The translations under genes were made by a program, and so were the position numbers. A stretch of 64,000 nucleotides of DNA, taken from positions 62,001 to 126,000 of the forward strand of contig CAJNYU010003023.1 in the NCBI GenBank assembly GCA_905331475.1. The letters run 5' to 3'. Positions within the stretch are counted from its first letter, which is position 1. Each line of letters begins with the position of its first letter. The notes under the pieces were generated by a model, which saw nothing but the letters and a program-made list of their open reading frames with translations, searched no databases and was not told where the DNA came from. The stretch comes from Rotaria socialis (taxonomy: Eukaryota > Rotifera > Eurotatoria > Philodinida > Philodinidae). Of the stretch, positions 25,851 through 37,911 are shown piece after piece.

Positions 25851-26364
25851 GTCTTATTTTCTCCTATGTACACAATGCTCAATATGTATCCAGTAGAGAC
25901 CACAATAGAAGAAAAGGAAAGAGAACGATAGAAGAAAAAAGATGAAATCACAACAATTGTATACGTGTGCTTTCACTCCTTGCTTCAAGGCAATCGAATG
26001 AATGTCCGTTCACACGTAAAACTTAATCAATGACCAGCAACATTCTATCTATATCATATTACAACCTCTTCTCATTTTCTCTTTTTTTCGTGTTCTCTCT
26101 CTCTGTCTTCGTTTCGTACACCTTCGATTAATCATTAACAAGTAAAACAAAGATAAAAGAATATTTTTATAATCTTTTGTGTTCTTCTGTAGGGGTTAAA
26201 TGCAAAAAAAAATACTTATGCAAATATAATACTATATTAAGAGGCAGATCAGTGAGTACTTGCTAGGATAGGATATTAATATAGAGACTGTTTGTATGAA
26301 CTTGAAAAGCTGAACATATTGCAACAAAACCGAGGAGAGAATAAAACAAATAATAACTAGATGT
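25642..26364. other. Spacer between Rab10-like and DLST genes
   Basis: About 720 bases upstream of the Rab gene and downstream of DLST, both on the minus strand. It contains a (TC)n tract and other pyrimidine-rich patches and probably the Rab promoter. No gene is recognised. Confidence 0.5.
25816..25847. repeat. (TC)n microsatellite upstream of the Rab gene
   Basis: A perfect TC dinucleotide run of about 16 units some 175 bases upstream of the first Rab10-like exon. Read on the gene's strand it is a GA tract, a type often found in animal promoters, but no function is shown. Confidence 0.95.
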
Positions 26365-29300
26365 TTATATATCGAGAAACATGGTACGGGAATCTTCAAC
26401 ATATTGCTTAATTTTTCGAAGAAATAGAACAGCATCACGGCCATCAATAATACGATGATCGTATGTAAGAGCCACATACATCATCGGACGAATTTCCATC
26501 TAATAATAAAAATAAAAATAATACAAAACATGTAAAATAAACGCAACTGTTACATACTTTGCCATTGATAGCAACAGGCCTATCAAATATTCCATGCATA
26601 CCAAGAATAGCTGACTGTGGGAGGTTGATAATCGGCGTGCCAAATAACGAGCCGAATACTCCTCCATTACTGCAATAAATTTTCTATTAAATGAATGTCA
26701 AAAAATTTATTTACCTTATTGTGAATGTTCCCCCGTCCATATCTTCAATAGGTAGGGTACCTTTCTTTGCCTAGAGAAAACAAAATATATAAACAAAATT
26801 TGCGATCATTTGAAGTGTTACGAAAAAGATATATTTTGGCTAGACAAATGTCTTGTTCAAATTTAGATTAACTCAACGGTGCTGATGAGACAAGGTTCGA
26901 TTTGCCGGAAATAATTTCTTATGGTGACAAGTAATTGTCATATTTCTATGAGCATGATAAGATGAAAAGTCTCTTGTTTCTGTCAAAAATTAGATGCTTC
27001 CGAGTTCACGTCTACCTTTATTCATTTGCACTAATGAAGATCAATCGTATTTTATTCACTCTTTTTTCTCTTCAAAATTCAATGACTTCTACTTCAGTAT
27101 GGATAATGAATGAATTTTTGTTTACCTGTTCACCGTATTCATTAATTGCACGTTCAATATCTGCGTAGTTCATTTTTTCTACATTGCGAATGACTGGTAC
27201 AACCAAACCCTAAAGAAAACATTCGCGTGTTTTTAATATGACACGAGTTTTTGTTTTCTTCTTCATTTCAATAAATTACTTTTGGCGAAGCAACAGCAAC
27301 GCTGATATCAACATAATCGCGATAGACGATTTCATTTCCGTCAATAACTTGAATGCAAAGAAGAAAAAAACGACTATGAAATCATTTATTATTTGCATTA
27401 CATTATTTATTACCTGCATTAACAATCGGACTATCTGTAAGTGCACATGCAGATGCTTTAACAAATGCGGACATAAATCCTAATTTAATATTGTGACGTT
27501 TGAGAAATTGGTCTGCATATTTTTTACGAAATTCGACAGCATTACTAAAAATAATCATGAGAATAAATTGCAAACCAATGTTGCTTTGTCGAACCTCATA
27601 TCGATTTCATTGAAAGTCGTTAACATAGCACAGGTGTTTTGTGCTTCTTTAAGGCGTTCAGATATTTTCAAACGCATTCTTGACATCTTAACACGTGTTT
27701 CTAATCGTGTGCCAGTAACATTGTGTGGATCAATTTTAGCGTATGTTTTTATAGGATGTGCAATTGGTTTTTGTGGTGCTGAAGTATCGCGTATTGCACC
27801 TGCTGATGGTGATAGTTCATTTAATGATATATGTGCAGCTGGATCTGCTGATGGTTTTTCTATTGACTGTCCTGATTTAGTTTCGACTTTGCCAATCGGT
27901 GCGTCGGTTTTACTTTCTAAGAGAAAAAGATTGGTGAATCTGTTTTTTTTTAATAAAGAAGCAAACCTGATACTGGCTTCGCATCAGCACTGGTATTAAG
28001 CTTGGCTACGTGAACACCGGATGTAACGTTATCACTATCAGCAACAAGATATGCTTCAATTGTACCGGCTTCCGGTGCATTGATACTTAAATTTGCTTTG
28101 TCTGTTTCGATTTCAGCTATTGCTTCATCGACGCTTACTTTGTCTCCAACTTTCTTCAATAAACGAATAGTTCCTTCTTTCACCGATTCAGGAAATGGTG
28201 GTGCTCTCACATCAACCGAATCGACTAATTAGAAAATATAGAGAATAGTATTGAATTTCAATACAAATGATAACATACAAAATACTGGACTCGTGTGAAT
28301 TCGACGATTAAATCTATAGACTGAATCAGGAACAGAATCGATAGAAATTGTACGAGCAGAATGAGTCTAAAGAAAAGATTACAATAGGTTATTTATACAA
28401 ATTGAGTAAGCCATCGATCTCATGAGAATAAGTTCATTTCCGTCCGATCAATAGAAATGCATAGAAATTAGACCTTTTATAAACAAGATGGTATCCGAGT
28501 TGCACTTGAATACGAATGTGATGCGAAGATCAAATCGGATCTTCACGAAAATCTTCAATTCAGAGAAATCTTGAATGCATTCTATGTCGGCATGATGAAA
28601 TTCATCGCTGAAAAAACTCTATTCTTCCTTAGCGATACATTCTTAACGATCGAATTCGATTGATCGATTAATTATCTTAGATCAGCTGTAAATGAAGAGA
28701 CAATAGTGGCTAACATATGTTCATGACGTCACTTTAATTATCTCGCAACAAATTTCTTTCATTTTCGTCATTTTGGAGCCACATTTGTGAGTGAACAGAA
28801 TATCAGATTAAAGAATAGAAAAAATATATCAGAAGTTCGATCTCGATACTTTCATCTTCCGTTTCAATGAGTTTTCGGTTCTCGAGATCATTCTGTCACA
28901 AAACAACGAGATGCAATGCGTACGATCGCAAGTAAAAAAGAAAAAAAAACTCGCGACGCACTACAGAAATGCTTCATGCTTCGTATCGCATTAAAGAAAA
29001 CTCGCGACGGACTACAAAAATGCTTCTGCTTCGCATTAACAATATGATTTTTGTCAAAAAAGAATTTTTCTAGTGATCACACATCTGAGAATCCTCGAAG
29101 GAGTTTCATTGTAGTTATTTGTTTGGCTTTTTCTTCTTTGAAGAGCGCGAAAACTCTCAGTGACCTTTTGCTTTTTGTTAATTATACATCCGTAGACAAA
29201 TATTCTTCGCGATATTAAAATTATGCTCTATTTTTCTATTTATATATAAATGTGAATAAAAAGAATTCTGTTAGATATATGATTTCTATTAAAGAAGTTT

Positions 29301-29696
29301 TGATTACCCCACGGAACTATCTCTCACCTAAAGGTGATTGAAAAATTGTCTAGACTATAATTTCTTTTGTGAAAGCAAGAATCTAAAAAGTTTATTTTAG
29401 AAAAAATAATTTTCCGATAATATTTATTTCTATTGAGAGCATTATAAGTAAAATATTGCTTCCTCTATTTTTGACACTCAAAATAATAAAAAGTATATTC
29501 TTACGCGTTTTTTATTTTTATTATTGCCTATTGTCGAGTTTTGATCGGGTGATGTTGAAAGAATTGAATATGAAAATTTCCGTAGAGGTTGACATGATCG
29601 ATGAGGAGATGTTGTACATTTTGATGCAGCAACAATGGTTGAACTCGAACGTAGTGCACGCAATGATGCACTACGTAAGGAGACAATATGAGACAT
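26365..29696 (-). CDS. DLST: Dihydrolipoyllysine succinyltransferase (2-OGDH E2), mitochondrial
   Basis: Minus-strand exons: 29696-29505 (presequence, inferred), 28366-28279, 28224-27967, 27916-27595, 27544-27414, 27347-27280, 27209-27126, 26770-26715, 26669-26558, 26499-26365; 481 residues. It is the E2 core of the 2-oxoglutarate dehydrogenase complex, moving succinyl groups from lipoyl-lysine to CoA in the mitochondrial TCA cycle. The lipoyl domain is seen in [18 protein letters not shown] and [10 protein letters not shown] (lipoylated Lys). The catalytic domain has [26 protein letters not shown] and [12 protein letters not shown] with the catalytic His and Asp; it ends SRTMFLDI. As in animal DLST there is no E3-binding domain. 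The first exon encodes an Arg/Ser-rich, acid-free stretch starting [16 protein letters not shown], a convincing targeting signal, joined by a canonical donor (GTAAGAATA) in phase across a 1.1 kb intron. Confidence 0.92.
28948..29039. repeat. Imperfect tandem duplication (about 48-base unit)
   Basis: Two adjacent copies of a segment beginning AACTCGCGACGnACTACA and running through AAATGCTTC to GCATTAA, starting near 28948 and 28997. The first copy has a few extra bases (ATGCTTCGTATC in place of TGCTTC). It sits in the first inferred DLST intron and appears to be a local duplication. Confidence 0.7.
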
Positions 29697-31800
29697 ATCT
29701 ATCTGAAAATTCATAAACGAAATTTTAATATTTGTTTCTATACCAATCGATTCTAATGTCACTCACTGAAAGGTCATAACTATGGAAATTAACATCACTC
29801 AATAGTCAAAACAAGGTGTTTCTCACTCTCTGTTATTAATTATATACACAGTACGCTTCACTAACTTTCAATATGCATCCCTATCTTCAGAAAACTGTAG
29901 CTATATTGGTCAGGACAAATTTTATTTTTCATTATTTTCCTATTAAGGGTTTATTCGCCGACCAAAAAGAGTACCTTCATACAAAACGTTTTTTTTACAC
30001 TTCTTCAAGTCTCACATAACTCACAACTAAAAATATCATGTAGAAAGGTCTTTCGATGCTAAAATATCGAAAACCTATGCACTATAGATGATTACAGTAT
30101 GATGCTAAAGCTCATGACATTTATATGTATCGCTGGGGTAGCCGAAGAGTTAATCATGATTTATAAAAAGAAACAATATAATAATTGGGCGTTGGAAAAT
30201 GCAATATAACGATATTTCTTCCCTTAAGTCTACTACTAGAAACATTTATAATATCCTCTAAGAAAAATCATTCGGGATGTGTAACCCTTAAAATGTATAA
30301 AGATTATGTAATTTAAATATTTTTATAAAAAATCGCATAGGATTAGTGATGATCTTTTCTGTGTTCTATTACATATTGATTAGCGTATTTCGAAGTTTTT
30401 TCTATAAGCTCCATTATATTTAATATTGTCAAAAAGAAATCAATTAGGACAAGCACCGGTTGACGTTCTGTTAATATTGTGAACATGCATTCTTCGATTT
30501 AATCCATTTATTATTATTTAAAGTGGTAAATAACTACTAAAGATTGATAAATGCATTAATATTTAAAATATCATTTACTTACTAACACGGTTTAAATATT
30601 AAGCTATAGATAGATTATGCTTATCACGAATATTGATACCTAAGAAACAGATTTTATTATTATTAAATAAATATATTTCGTTTACTAACTTATTTTTTGC
30701 CAGTAGTCTTCCGCTTTTCATAATTAACTATGAAAATCCTGTCTTAGTTTTGGCATTCTAATCAACATATTGATTACCGACTGGAGATTTTTTTGTCGGA
30801 GAATGTTTTTTCCGCCTATATTATTCTACGATTACGAGTCCATCTATCATCATTTGTTAATTAGTAATAGTAGGCAAGATAAAAATTCGAAAACACGGTA
30901 AAAACTATTATAAATCCCAAAAATTCGAAAATCCAAAGTTCATCGCATGGTATTTCTGATTTTTCTCTGCTGCAGGAAAAAAAGCTGACTGACGAACATA
31001 CTTGAAGCCTATTAATTGTTTAACAACAACCAATCCAAGTCATTAATTATAAAGAGGTCGCCTTTTATCATGCAAAACAATACTAAAAAGATATATAGAT
31101 GCCTTTCTTGCGCTTCATCGTGAGTAACTTAATTTAGATCTATCAAAAGCACAGCTTTGATGAGAAAGATTAAACTTAAACAGCATGATTTTTAAAAATA
31201 AAAATAGCTTTTATATACTTGACAATAAATAAAGAAGTGCTTGACATTTTTCTTAGTCGTAATAATTTGAAAATAGAAAAGACAAACAACGTGTGCGTTT
31301 TCGGTAACAAATCTGAAAAAATATAAAGTTTCCAGTCGAATAGAATTATTTATTCAAAATCTTCATTCATTTTCTTTTTAAAGACGATATTCAAGTACGT
31401 TTGATACGTGTTTAAATTCTGCGTATATTTTTTTTAGTGTCTAATCATTTTTATTGAACTCAATTTATTTCTATTCATTTTTCCACTAAAAACAATCTTA
31501 CAGTTCGAATAAAAACACTGATTATCGCTACCTGAGAAAACGAAATGTACGAGATGTTACTCTTCCAATGAAGAAAACCATTATTTTGTCTACAGTTCAC
31601 CGTTCGTGTTTCATAATTTTGAAATTCTGTTATGTTTAGCAAAAAAAACCACTTTCAATCGGTCTACTGAGTCATCAACTTCCTCTTTCTAATCGTGGTA
31701 CGGTCGAAATATAATTTAAGCCATATATTTCGTTTGGCTGTAAGATAAATAATCAATTTTCATTTTTGAAATTAGTTATTACGAAATATTTCTTTAAAAT

Positions 31801-32187
31801 TTGATCAAACATCACTTCAGCTGCATATACTTGTCCCAGCCCTTTGCAGAAGGGTTCATAATTCACAGAATTATTTCTTTGCAATCAGTGCTGCTGCGAA
31901 TGAAAATGAAAATGTATCTTTTACTGGCGCATATACAAGTATTTATTGACATCGATAGTTTTATTTTATGTTTTGTCAATAGTCGATCAAGGCGACTGTT
32001 GAATGATGAAAAACAATTTATTGCGTTTTTTTCCGGTGACATCCATTTCTACCTTGAATTATGTAAAAATATGTACAATGATAGTGCGCCATATACGTTT
32101 GTTGTTTTCAAATGTTACTCGTTTGATGTTCGCCGTACACTTATTAAAGATATGAATCAAATCAAATGCAGATTTGAAGATTTATAA
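31801..32187 (+). CDS. Hypothetical ORF or gene remnant
   Basis: An open frame of 128 codons. The last 64 or so, after an acceptor-like TCAATAG at 31976-31982, look more coding-like than surrounding sequence, with a mixed amino-acid composition (FFSGDIHFYLELCKN). I recognise no domain, and no upstream or downstream exon could be joined. It may be a decayed exon of a lost gene or chance. Confidence 0.2.
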   Translation: MIKHHFSCIYLSQPFAEGFIIHRIISLQSVLLRMKMKMYLLLAHIQVFIDIDSFILCFVNSRSRRLLNDEKQFIAFFSGDIHFYLELCKNMYNDSAPYTFVVFKCYSFDVRRTLIKDMNQIKCRFEDL

Positions 32188-32659
32188 AATAGTTACATGA
32201 GTATCAAGTTAGAAATGATTTATTAAGTGAACTAGAAAACAAAGATAAAATTACAGGCAAAATTATTAGATAGCAAACTAAGAAAAAAAATCATTAAGTT
32301 ACTAGAAAAAACAAGAAAAAGAAATAATTGATGACGTTGTTTCCTTCGAAGCTTACTCTAAATGAATTGACTAGATGAAAAAAAGCGTAATTATAACTAA
32401 AAAAATGATTTTAAATGGTCCTATAGGTTTCAAATAATAACTAATTGGACTATTAATATCAAATTTTATATAGTTATGTCAAAAATTTATACTTACAATT
32501 AGTACGATGTTTAATCCGAGTGGTACTTGCATAGTGCGTTATACAAGGAAATTCTCTACACAGTAGACGTGCCAATCCTTGCAAGAACGCCTACGCAAAA
32601 TACGACACAACGGGTTTATTCCAAACGGATTTGTGTATAAGGAACCCTCACAATCAGAA

Positions 32660-32700
32660 GTATATATATATATATGTATATATACACATGTATATATGTA
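32660..32700. repeat. TA-rich microsatellite
   Basis: Interrupted (TA)n tract with TG and CA breaks (TATATATG, TATACACATG). Simple repeat with no gene association seen. Confidence 0.85.
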
Positions 32701-33023
32701 CAATTTTCTCTCTTTCCTACTTGAATTTACACATTGAAATACATAAATATTTGTTGACAAAGACTCATTCGAGCGATACTAATAATATACCCACTCGATT
32801 TATTTCGCATGCTCTCTTTGCATATTGATCCGATTGCGCTACTTTGAATAGAGAAAGAGAGAGAGAAAAAGAACGAGATTTGAGGCCATATAATGACAAC
32901 GAATTAAAAATGCTGCCACTTGTAAAATCAGTCGACAAACGTATGCCTAGTAAAAAAAAATTGTAAGCGGCACTGTTTAGATAAGAATATTAACAATTAT
33001 AAGTTGCATAGAGAAGGAGACAT

Positions 33024-33183
33024 AGAGAGAGAGAGAGAGAGAACGAACGAACACGTTCCCTATGGCGTCTGATGGTCATAGTACCTACTACCTGTTTACT
33101 AGTTATGTTTGTTCTAGTCGAATGGCAGTTGAAAGGAATGTTTGTTCACTCGCCTCGATCTCTCTCTCTCTCTCTCTCTCTCT
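33024..33183. repeat. Opposed (AG)n and (TC)n tracts
   Basis: A perfect (AG)n run at 33024-33042 and a perfect (TC)n run at 33159-33183 face each other about 115 bases apart. They are complementary and could pair as a hairpin stem or form a triplex. The bases between include no ORF of interest. Confidence 0.85.
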
Positions 33184-33677
33184 TTATCGCGTTCGGAATG
33201 AGAGAATAAGGGGAGGGGAAAAAGGAAGCATAGTTCGATCGACCTCATCTATTGATCAGCTTGTAAACGAGTCACTACTATTGCCTAAAGACGAGACCTC
33301 AAAGAAGTTTTTTTTCTTCTTTTTATGAGTAAACTAACTTACATACTATATTTCATGTAATGGAAAACTTAAATGCTTTTAAGTATCGACCGCAAAGGGA
33401 AATGGTTGTAAAATGAACACTTCCTGAAATTTCCTTTTTTTCTCTCTGTCTTCTCTTTCATCCATTTTTTTGTAAAATTTAATCATCCGTATACGGGAGT
33501 ATTTATTTAATATTAAAATTTACTCGTATAATTCAATTTAACCGTTTATCCAATAGACCGATTGAAATCGGATAAACCAACAGAGCATGATAGAAATTTT
33601 CTTTTTCAGATGAGAATAACACAACAAAATTTATTCATACAAAAAAAAGAGAAATTTCAACAAAATCAAAGTTTTGA

Positions 33678-36461
33678 TTACATTAAATTACGTGTTACTT
33701 GATATAGATCAAGCTTAAATCTATCCCATATTGTATATTGTTTTTGTTGATCTTTAAAATGAATTAATTCTTCAAAGCCATGATCTAAATCTAGATGAGG
33801 TGCAAACTGTTTTATAAGTTTAAATGAATATTTTGCTTGTTTCAACTCAATAAGATAAGTTTGAGAAATATTCGGTAGAAGAACAAACACTTGATTATTA
33901 TGCATTGAATATTCATGAAATATTCGTTCGATTGTTAAATCGAGTTCTTCACGTCTTGCACCCTTAAGATCAATTACTATTGTTTGTAGTTTATGGTCAT
34001 ATTCTGATTTTGACATAGATGTAACCAAATAACCCGGAGGCATATATGTATGATAAGTAATAAGAATTTTTTTATTCGGATTGGTTACAATTGGTATTAC
34101 ATTGGATGACACAACAGGATAATCATGAATATATTTTAGAGCAGGCAAAAGACCACCTTGATGTAGGTGACCATAGATTATGCATATGAACATATTAAAT
34201 GCTAACCATATACGAAATAAAAGTGTATGAAGATTTTTTGTGATTAATACAGGTACGATGAAAAGTATTAATGGAAAAATAAGTGGAACAAGAAATCGAG
34301 CTTCTTGGTGAGGAAATGTCGATAATGGAATAAATGGTATCAAATAAAGATAGATTAGAAAAGGTGAGATTGATTGTTCTAAAACAAACAAAAATTTAGT
34401 TGATTGAAAATAGATAAAAGCACAAGCGTGAGAATGCCTACAAATGATAGATTGCTTTTAAATCGAGACTATGTACATTATTTAGACATAAATGAGTTAC
34501 GAATACCTTGAAAAGAGTTGATTTACTTAGCTTATTGTTGCACTTCGATGTTATTTTCTTAAGGAAATATTTTAATGGTAATTTATTGACATCGACATGC
34601 GCCTATCATGAAATCAGAACATTTTTCATATCAGCTGATTTACCATACATCATGGAAATACACACTGTAACAGTGATAACACTGCGGCTTATCTACTAAG
34701 TGTAATTATAAGTTAATCGAGAAAATTTTGGAATTGAGAGTATGATCAATTTCATAATCTTTTCCTTTATAGAGAAATGATTGACAGTCCGATTGACATA
34801 TTATCATCAGTAAAAGAAAACGATTGAATGCAAGATTTATTTGAAAAATCCGAGAATAGTTAGGAATTTATCTACATTCTGTTGTATTGTTTAATCTCAA
34901 GTCGGAGAAAAACGCTTTCTATTAATTATTTATGAATCCTGCAGCATATATTTAAACTCTAGTCTCGATTTGAAAAGTGATTTATCTGCAGGAAGATTTC
35001 CGTCATTTTTAGTTGTAGATCAATACCTGATTTCTCAATTGCGACTGATCTTTTACGAAAAATCTTTAAAATTCGCTCAATAATGGATTGTCCGAATTGT
35101 CTTATATTCGATACATGAAATAAACCCCATAAAACAACATATAAATGAAGTGGACCATATAAAATTGTTGCATTGACAATAAAATGAAGCCAAGGTGGAT
35201 GTAAACCATGTTGATCTAAGTTTTTTGAATCAATATTATAGACGATAAAATTTAACGGACAAATAATAAGACGATTTTTTAGATCCATAATAAATGAAAA
35301 TCCATTATTGTAATAATAGGAATCAAAGAGAATAATTAAACATGATGCTAAAATGAAAGTTCCAATTATAAACGATATTATTCGACCGAATAATAATTGA
35401 AATCGAAATGAATGATTCATCAGTGGGATTATATTTGCTAACCAATAAACAATCGGAACTAGAGCAAAAGCTGGAAACGTCGGACGATTAAATATACCCA
35501 AAGCACAAATAAAGCCAATTAACGATGAAGTTACAATTGTATTTAAATTAATATGAATTGATTGCACATTATATTTAGTCTTATTCGATGAATTTGTAAT
35601 TATTGATAATAACGATGACATATTAACATTGACAAGGTAAATAAGAGCAAGAAAAAGAAAAGCTTCAAATGAATTTGATAATGTACGGGTAAAAAAAACA
35701 AGCGTGACATGAGCTATACCATAATAATTCATAATTATTCCATATTGTTTAGAATTAAAATTAGAGTGAGAAACTTTAATCATACGATAAAAAAGAATAT
35801 CTGAACATAATGATAGTAGAAGGATCGCAAAACGTGGAAAAATAAGTTTTAGATGAAATGGTATCGACGACCAATGCAGAATTGTTGATAACCACGAAAG
35901 AATTGATATAGGAAGACCGTAGAGTAAATATAGAATAGCTACGGAACGAAGAGGTGCTGCCGGATGAAATTCATGTGTTCGTGTTAAATTTGTTTGAAAT
36001 ATATCGTCTAGTGAAAAAACGTTTCAAGAATGTCTTAGACGTCATTATTTCATTTAGAGCGTCAGTTAATAAATAAATTTTAGTACAAGATACAATTAGT
36101 TTCGAGCTTTTGAAAATATTTGTTTTATTAGTATTCAGAGACAATTTTCTCTAGTCCAAATTCTATTAATTATTTAAGATATAATCACTTATACGTACCA
36201 AAAACAACTTCTGGACCTTGAAAAAATTCATCCTAGAATAAGGAATTCTTATGTATATTTTATATGTACATCTTCATTCCTTACTGGATGAATATAACCT
36301 TGTTGCGAATAAACTAGTGTCCAAAGAATTCGAACAATGACACCAACCGTATACCAGATAAAGTCTGGTTGATAAATATATTTAATAAAGAACGGTCTCT
36401 TCACTTTTTTTCCATTATTATTATTATCATCTGTTTGTCGCGATAACGATTTAGTTTTCAT
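33678..36461 (-). CDS. PIGZ: GPI mannosyltransferase 4 (PIG-Z/SMP3 family)
   Basis: Minus-strand exons 36461-36285, 36232-36199, 36007-35057, 34378-33678 give 620 residues. The product is a multi-spanning ER membrane enzyme of glycosyltransferase family 22 that adds the fourth mannose to the GPI anchor precursor. Diagnostic segments are GYIHPDEFFQGPE near the first luminal loop (the family's HPDEFFQ motif with its acidic residues), HEFHPAAPLRSV, FNRPTFPAF, and the late FPHQEARFLVPL and GHLHQGGLLPAL plus TYHTYMPPGYL, all of which track PIGZ rather than PIGB or ALG9/12. The 678-base third intron joins IFRK...-side phase 1 donor GTAAAA to TTTTAG; that donor is the least certain junction. The next gene upstream (SDR) ends only 191 bases before this start. 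Confidence 0.9.
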
Positions 36462-36652
36462 CTGTTATTGTTATTATTATTATTATTTACAAATATATAT
36501 GTTTTAACTAGCTGATTTTGTAATTGCTACTAAAATAATTGGCGCCTAGGTATATATTATCTTAAATTATGTCAAAAGAAAAATTTCAGTGGTTCTCTTT
36601 TTTTTTTATAACAAATAGAACAATAAGAAAAAACAACACAATTTCTATTTTA
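36462..36652. other. Short spacer, SDR 3' end to PIGZ 5' end
   Basis: 191 bases between two minus-strand genes containing an ATT-trinucleotide run (about 36465-36485). It must carry both the SDR 3' UTR and the PIGZ promoter or leader unless the two are co-transcribed. Confidence 0.5.
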
Positions 36653-37911
36653 TTAAACTAAACGCGCCCATCGTTGACTAATTAACCATAAACGTTTGGC
36701 TTCTTTTGCATCAGTAGCATTTGGTGCAATTGGCTCTTCTTTCATATCACTAAAAATGGCCACGGAAACATATTTTTTTAAGTCGATATGTTATTAATCT
36801 CTAACAGTAATAATACCTGAAGTATTTTCCACATTGGCCGTCAAGTTTTGGATCAAGAGCGCATTGAATTACTGCTTGAGCTCCTTGCATTGGTGTTTTC
36901 ATAAACGCTTTTAGAAGGGGCCCAACGATGATTCGACTTATAAATGATTTATCGATGGTGTGACGTGCAATTTCAGTTCGAGTTATTCCAGGATGAGCAC
37001 AATTAGCTACTACGCCTGAACCTAATAAAAGAAAAAGACGTACGATTTTATAAGATTTTTGTTTTCATTGGATTAAACCTGGATATTGCCGACAGAATTC
37101 TTGTGTGGCTAAAACAATCGCAAGTGCCGCTTGTTCATAAGCTATTTTTGCGTTGAATTGTTTTTTAGACATATTTAAATCATCGAAATCAATTACTCCA
37201 CGTTTATACATCGATGATGTTACATTAACAACTCGACTTGGCGAACAAGTACGTAATTTTTCCATTAATAAATTTGTTAAAAGAAAATGACCTGAAATAA
37301 ACATTTTTCGGTTTTACAAGTTTTCATTTTTTATTCGACTCACACCGAGATAGTTAACACCGAGGTGTTGCTCAAAACCATCTTTCGTTAATTTTGATGG
37401 ATGCCACATAACGCCGGCATTATTAATTAATAAATGAACGTACTTTTCATTTTTATTTATTTCATCAGCAAACGTTTTTATGGACTCAATCGAAGCCAGA
37501 TCACATTCGCGACAAACAATATTTGTATTAAACGAATCCGCAACAAGTTTCTCGCGTGTTTCTTCACATTTTTTCATATCACGACAAGCCATAATAACGC
37601 GAGCACCTTGATAGAAAATAAAAATTTAATTTTTTTATTATTGCTGTCAATTATGACTCATACCTCTTCGAGCAAAATCATGTGCTACTTCTTTTCCAAT
37701 ACCCGTATTAGCACCTGTAATAATGGCTGTCTTACCAAATAGTTGTTCATCGCCTTTATATTGTGCAACGACAAAATATTCTCTTTGAATGAGAACGAAA
37801 TGATCGATGGATTCGAAAACATTAGAAAGAAACGTACCGATAAAGTACCAGGCCGCCATAGATGCCTGCGGCACCGGTGAGCCCAACAGTTATTACTCGC
37901 ATAAGCGACAT
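36653..37911 (-). CDS. Retinol-dehydrogenase-like SDR lacking catalytic lysine
   Basis: Minus-strand exons 37911-37838, 37782-37664, 37606-37346, 37291-37079, 37021-36817, 36749-36653 give 322 residues. An N-terminal hydrophobic anchor (residues 4-24) precedes a classical short-chain dehydrogenase fold closest to RDH11-14. Present are the cofactor loop TGANTGIG (47-54), ACRD (the Arg typical of NADP preference), NNAGVM, and the catalytic Ser region VVNVTSS (177-178). The active-site Tyr203 is kept, but YxxxK reads YEQAA: the essential Lys is Ala207, where RDH13 has YCQSK. HPGITRTEI and the C-terminal QCGKYF match the family. By family knowledge loss of this Lys should abolish or strongly impair redox activity, so a pseudoenzyme or changed function is likely. 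The codons at this site read cleanly. Confidence 0.88.

Larger units (their letters stand above)
29697..33677. other. Gene-poor 4 kb region
   Basis: Between the DLST 5' end and the PIGZ 3' end, both on the minus strand. It is mostly AT-rich sequence without a recognisable gene. It holds one moderately coding-like plus-strand frame (31801-32187), a TA-rich tract at 32660-32700, and an opposed (GA)n/(TC)n pair at 33024-33183. An AG-type acceptor (minus strand, 29703-29704) lies eight bases before the DLST ATG. Confidence 0.5.

Noticed and set aside
29550..29716. Plus-strand frame with acidic, Met-rich product
   Set aside because: It is the reverse strand of the DLST presequence exon, which has a better explanation.
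32497..32532. Possible first exon for DLST (12 codons, canonical GTAAGT donor, phase 0)
   Set aside because: The peptide is not a mitochondrial signal and the intron would be 4.1 kb; the exon at 29505-29696 fits much better.
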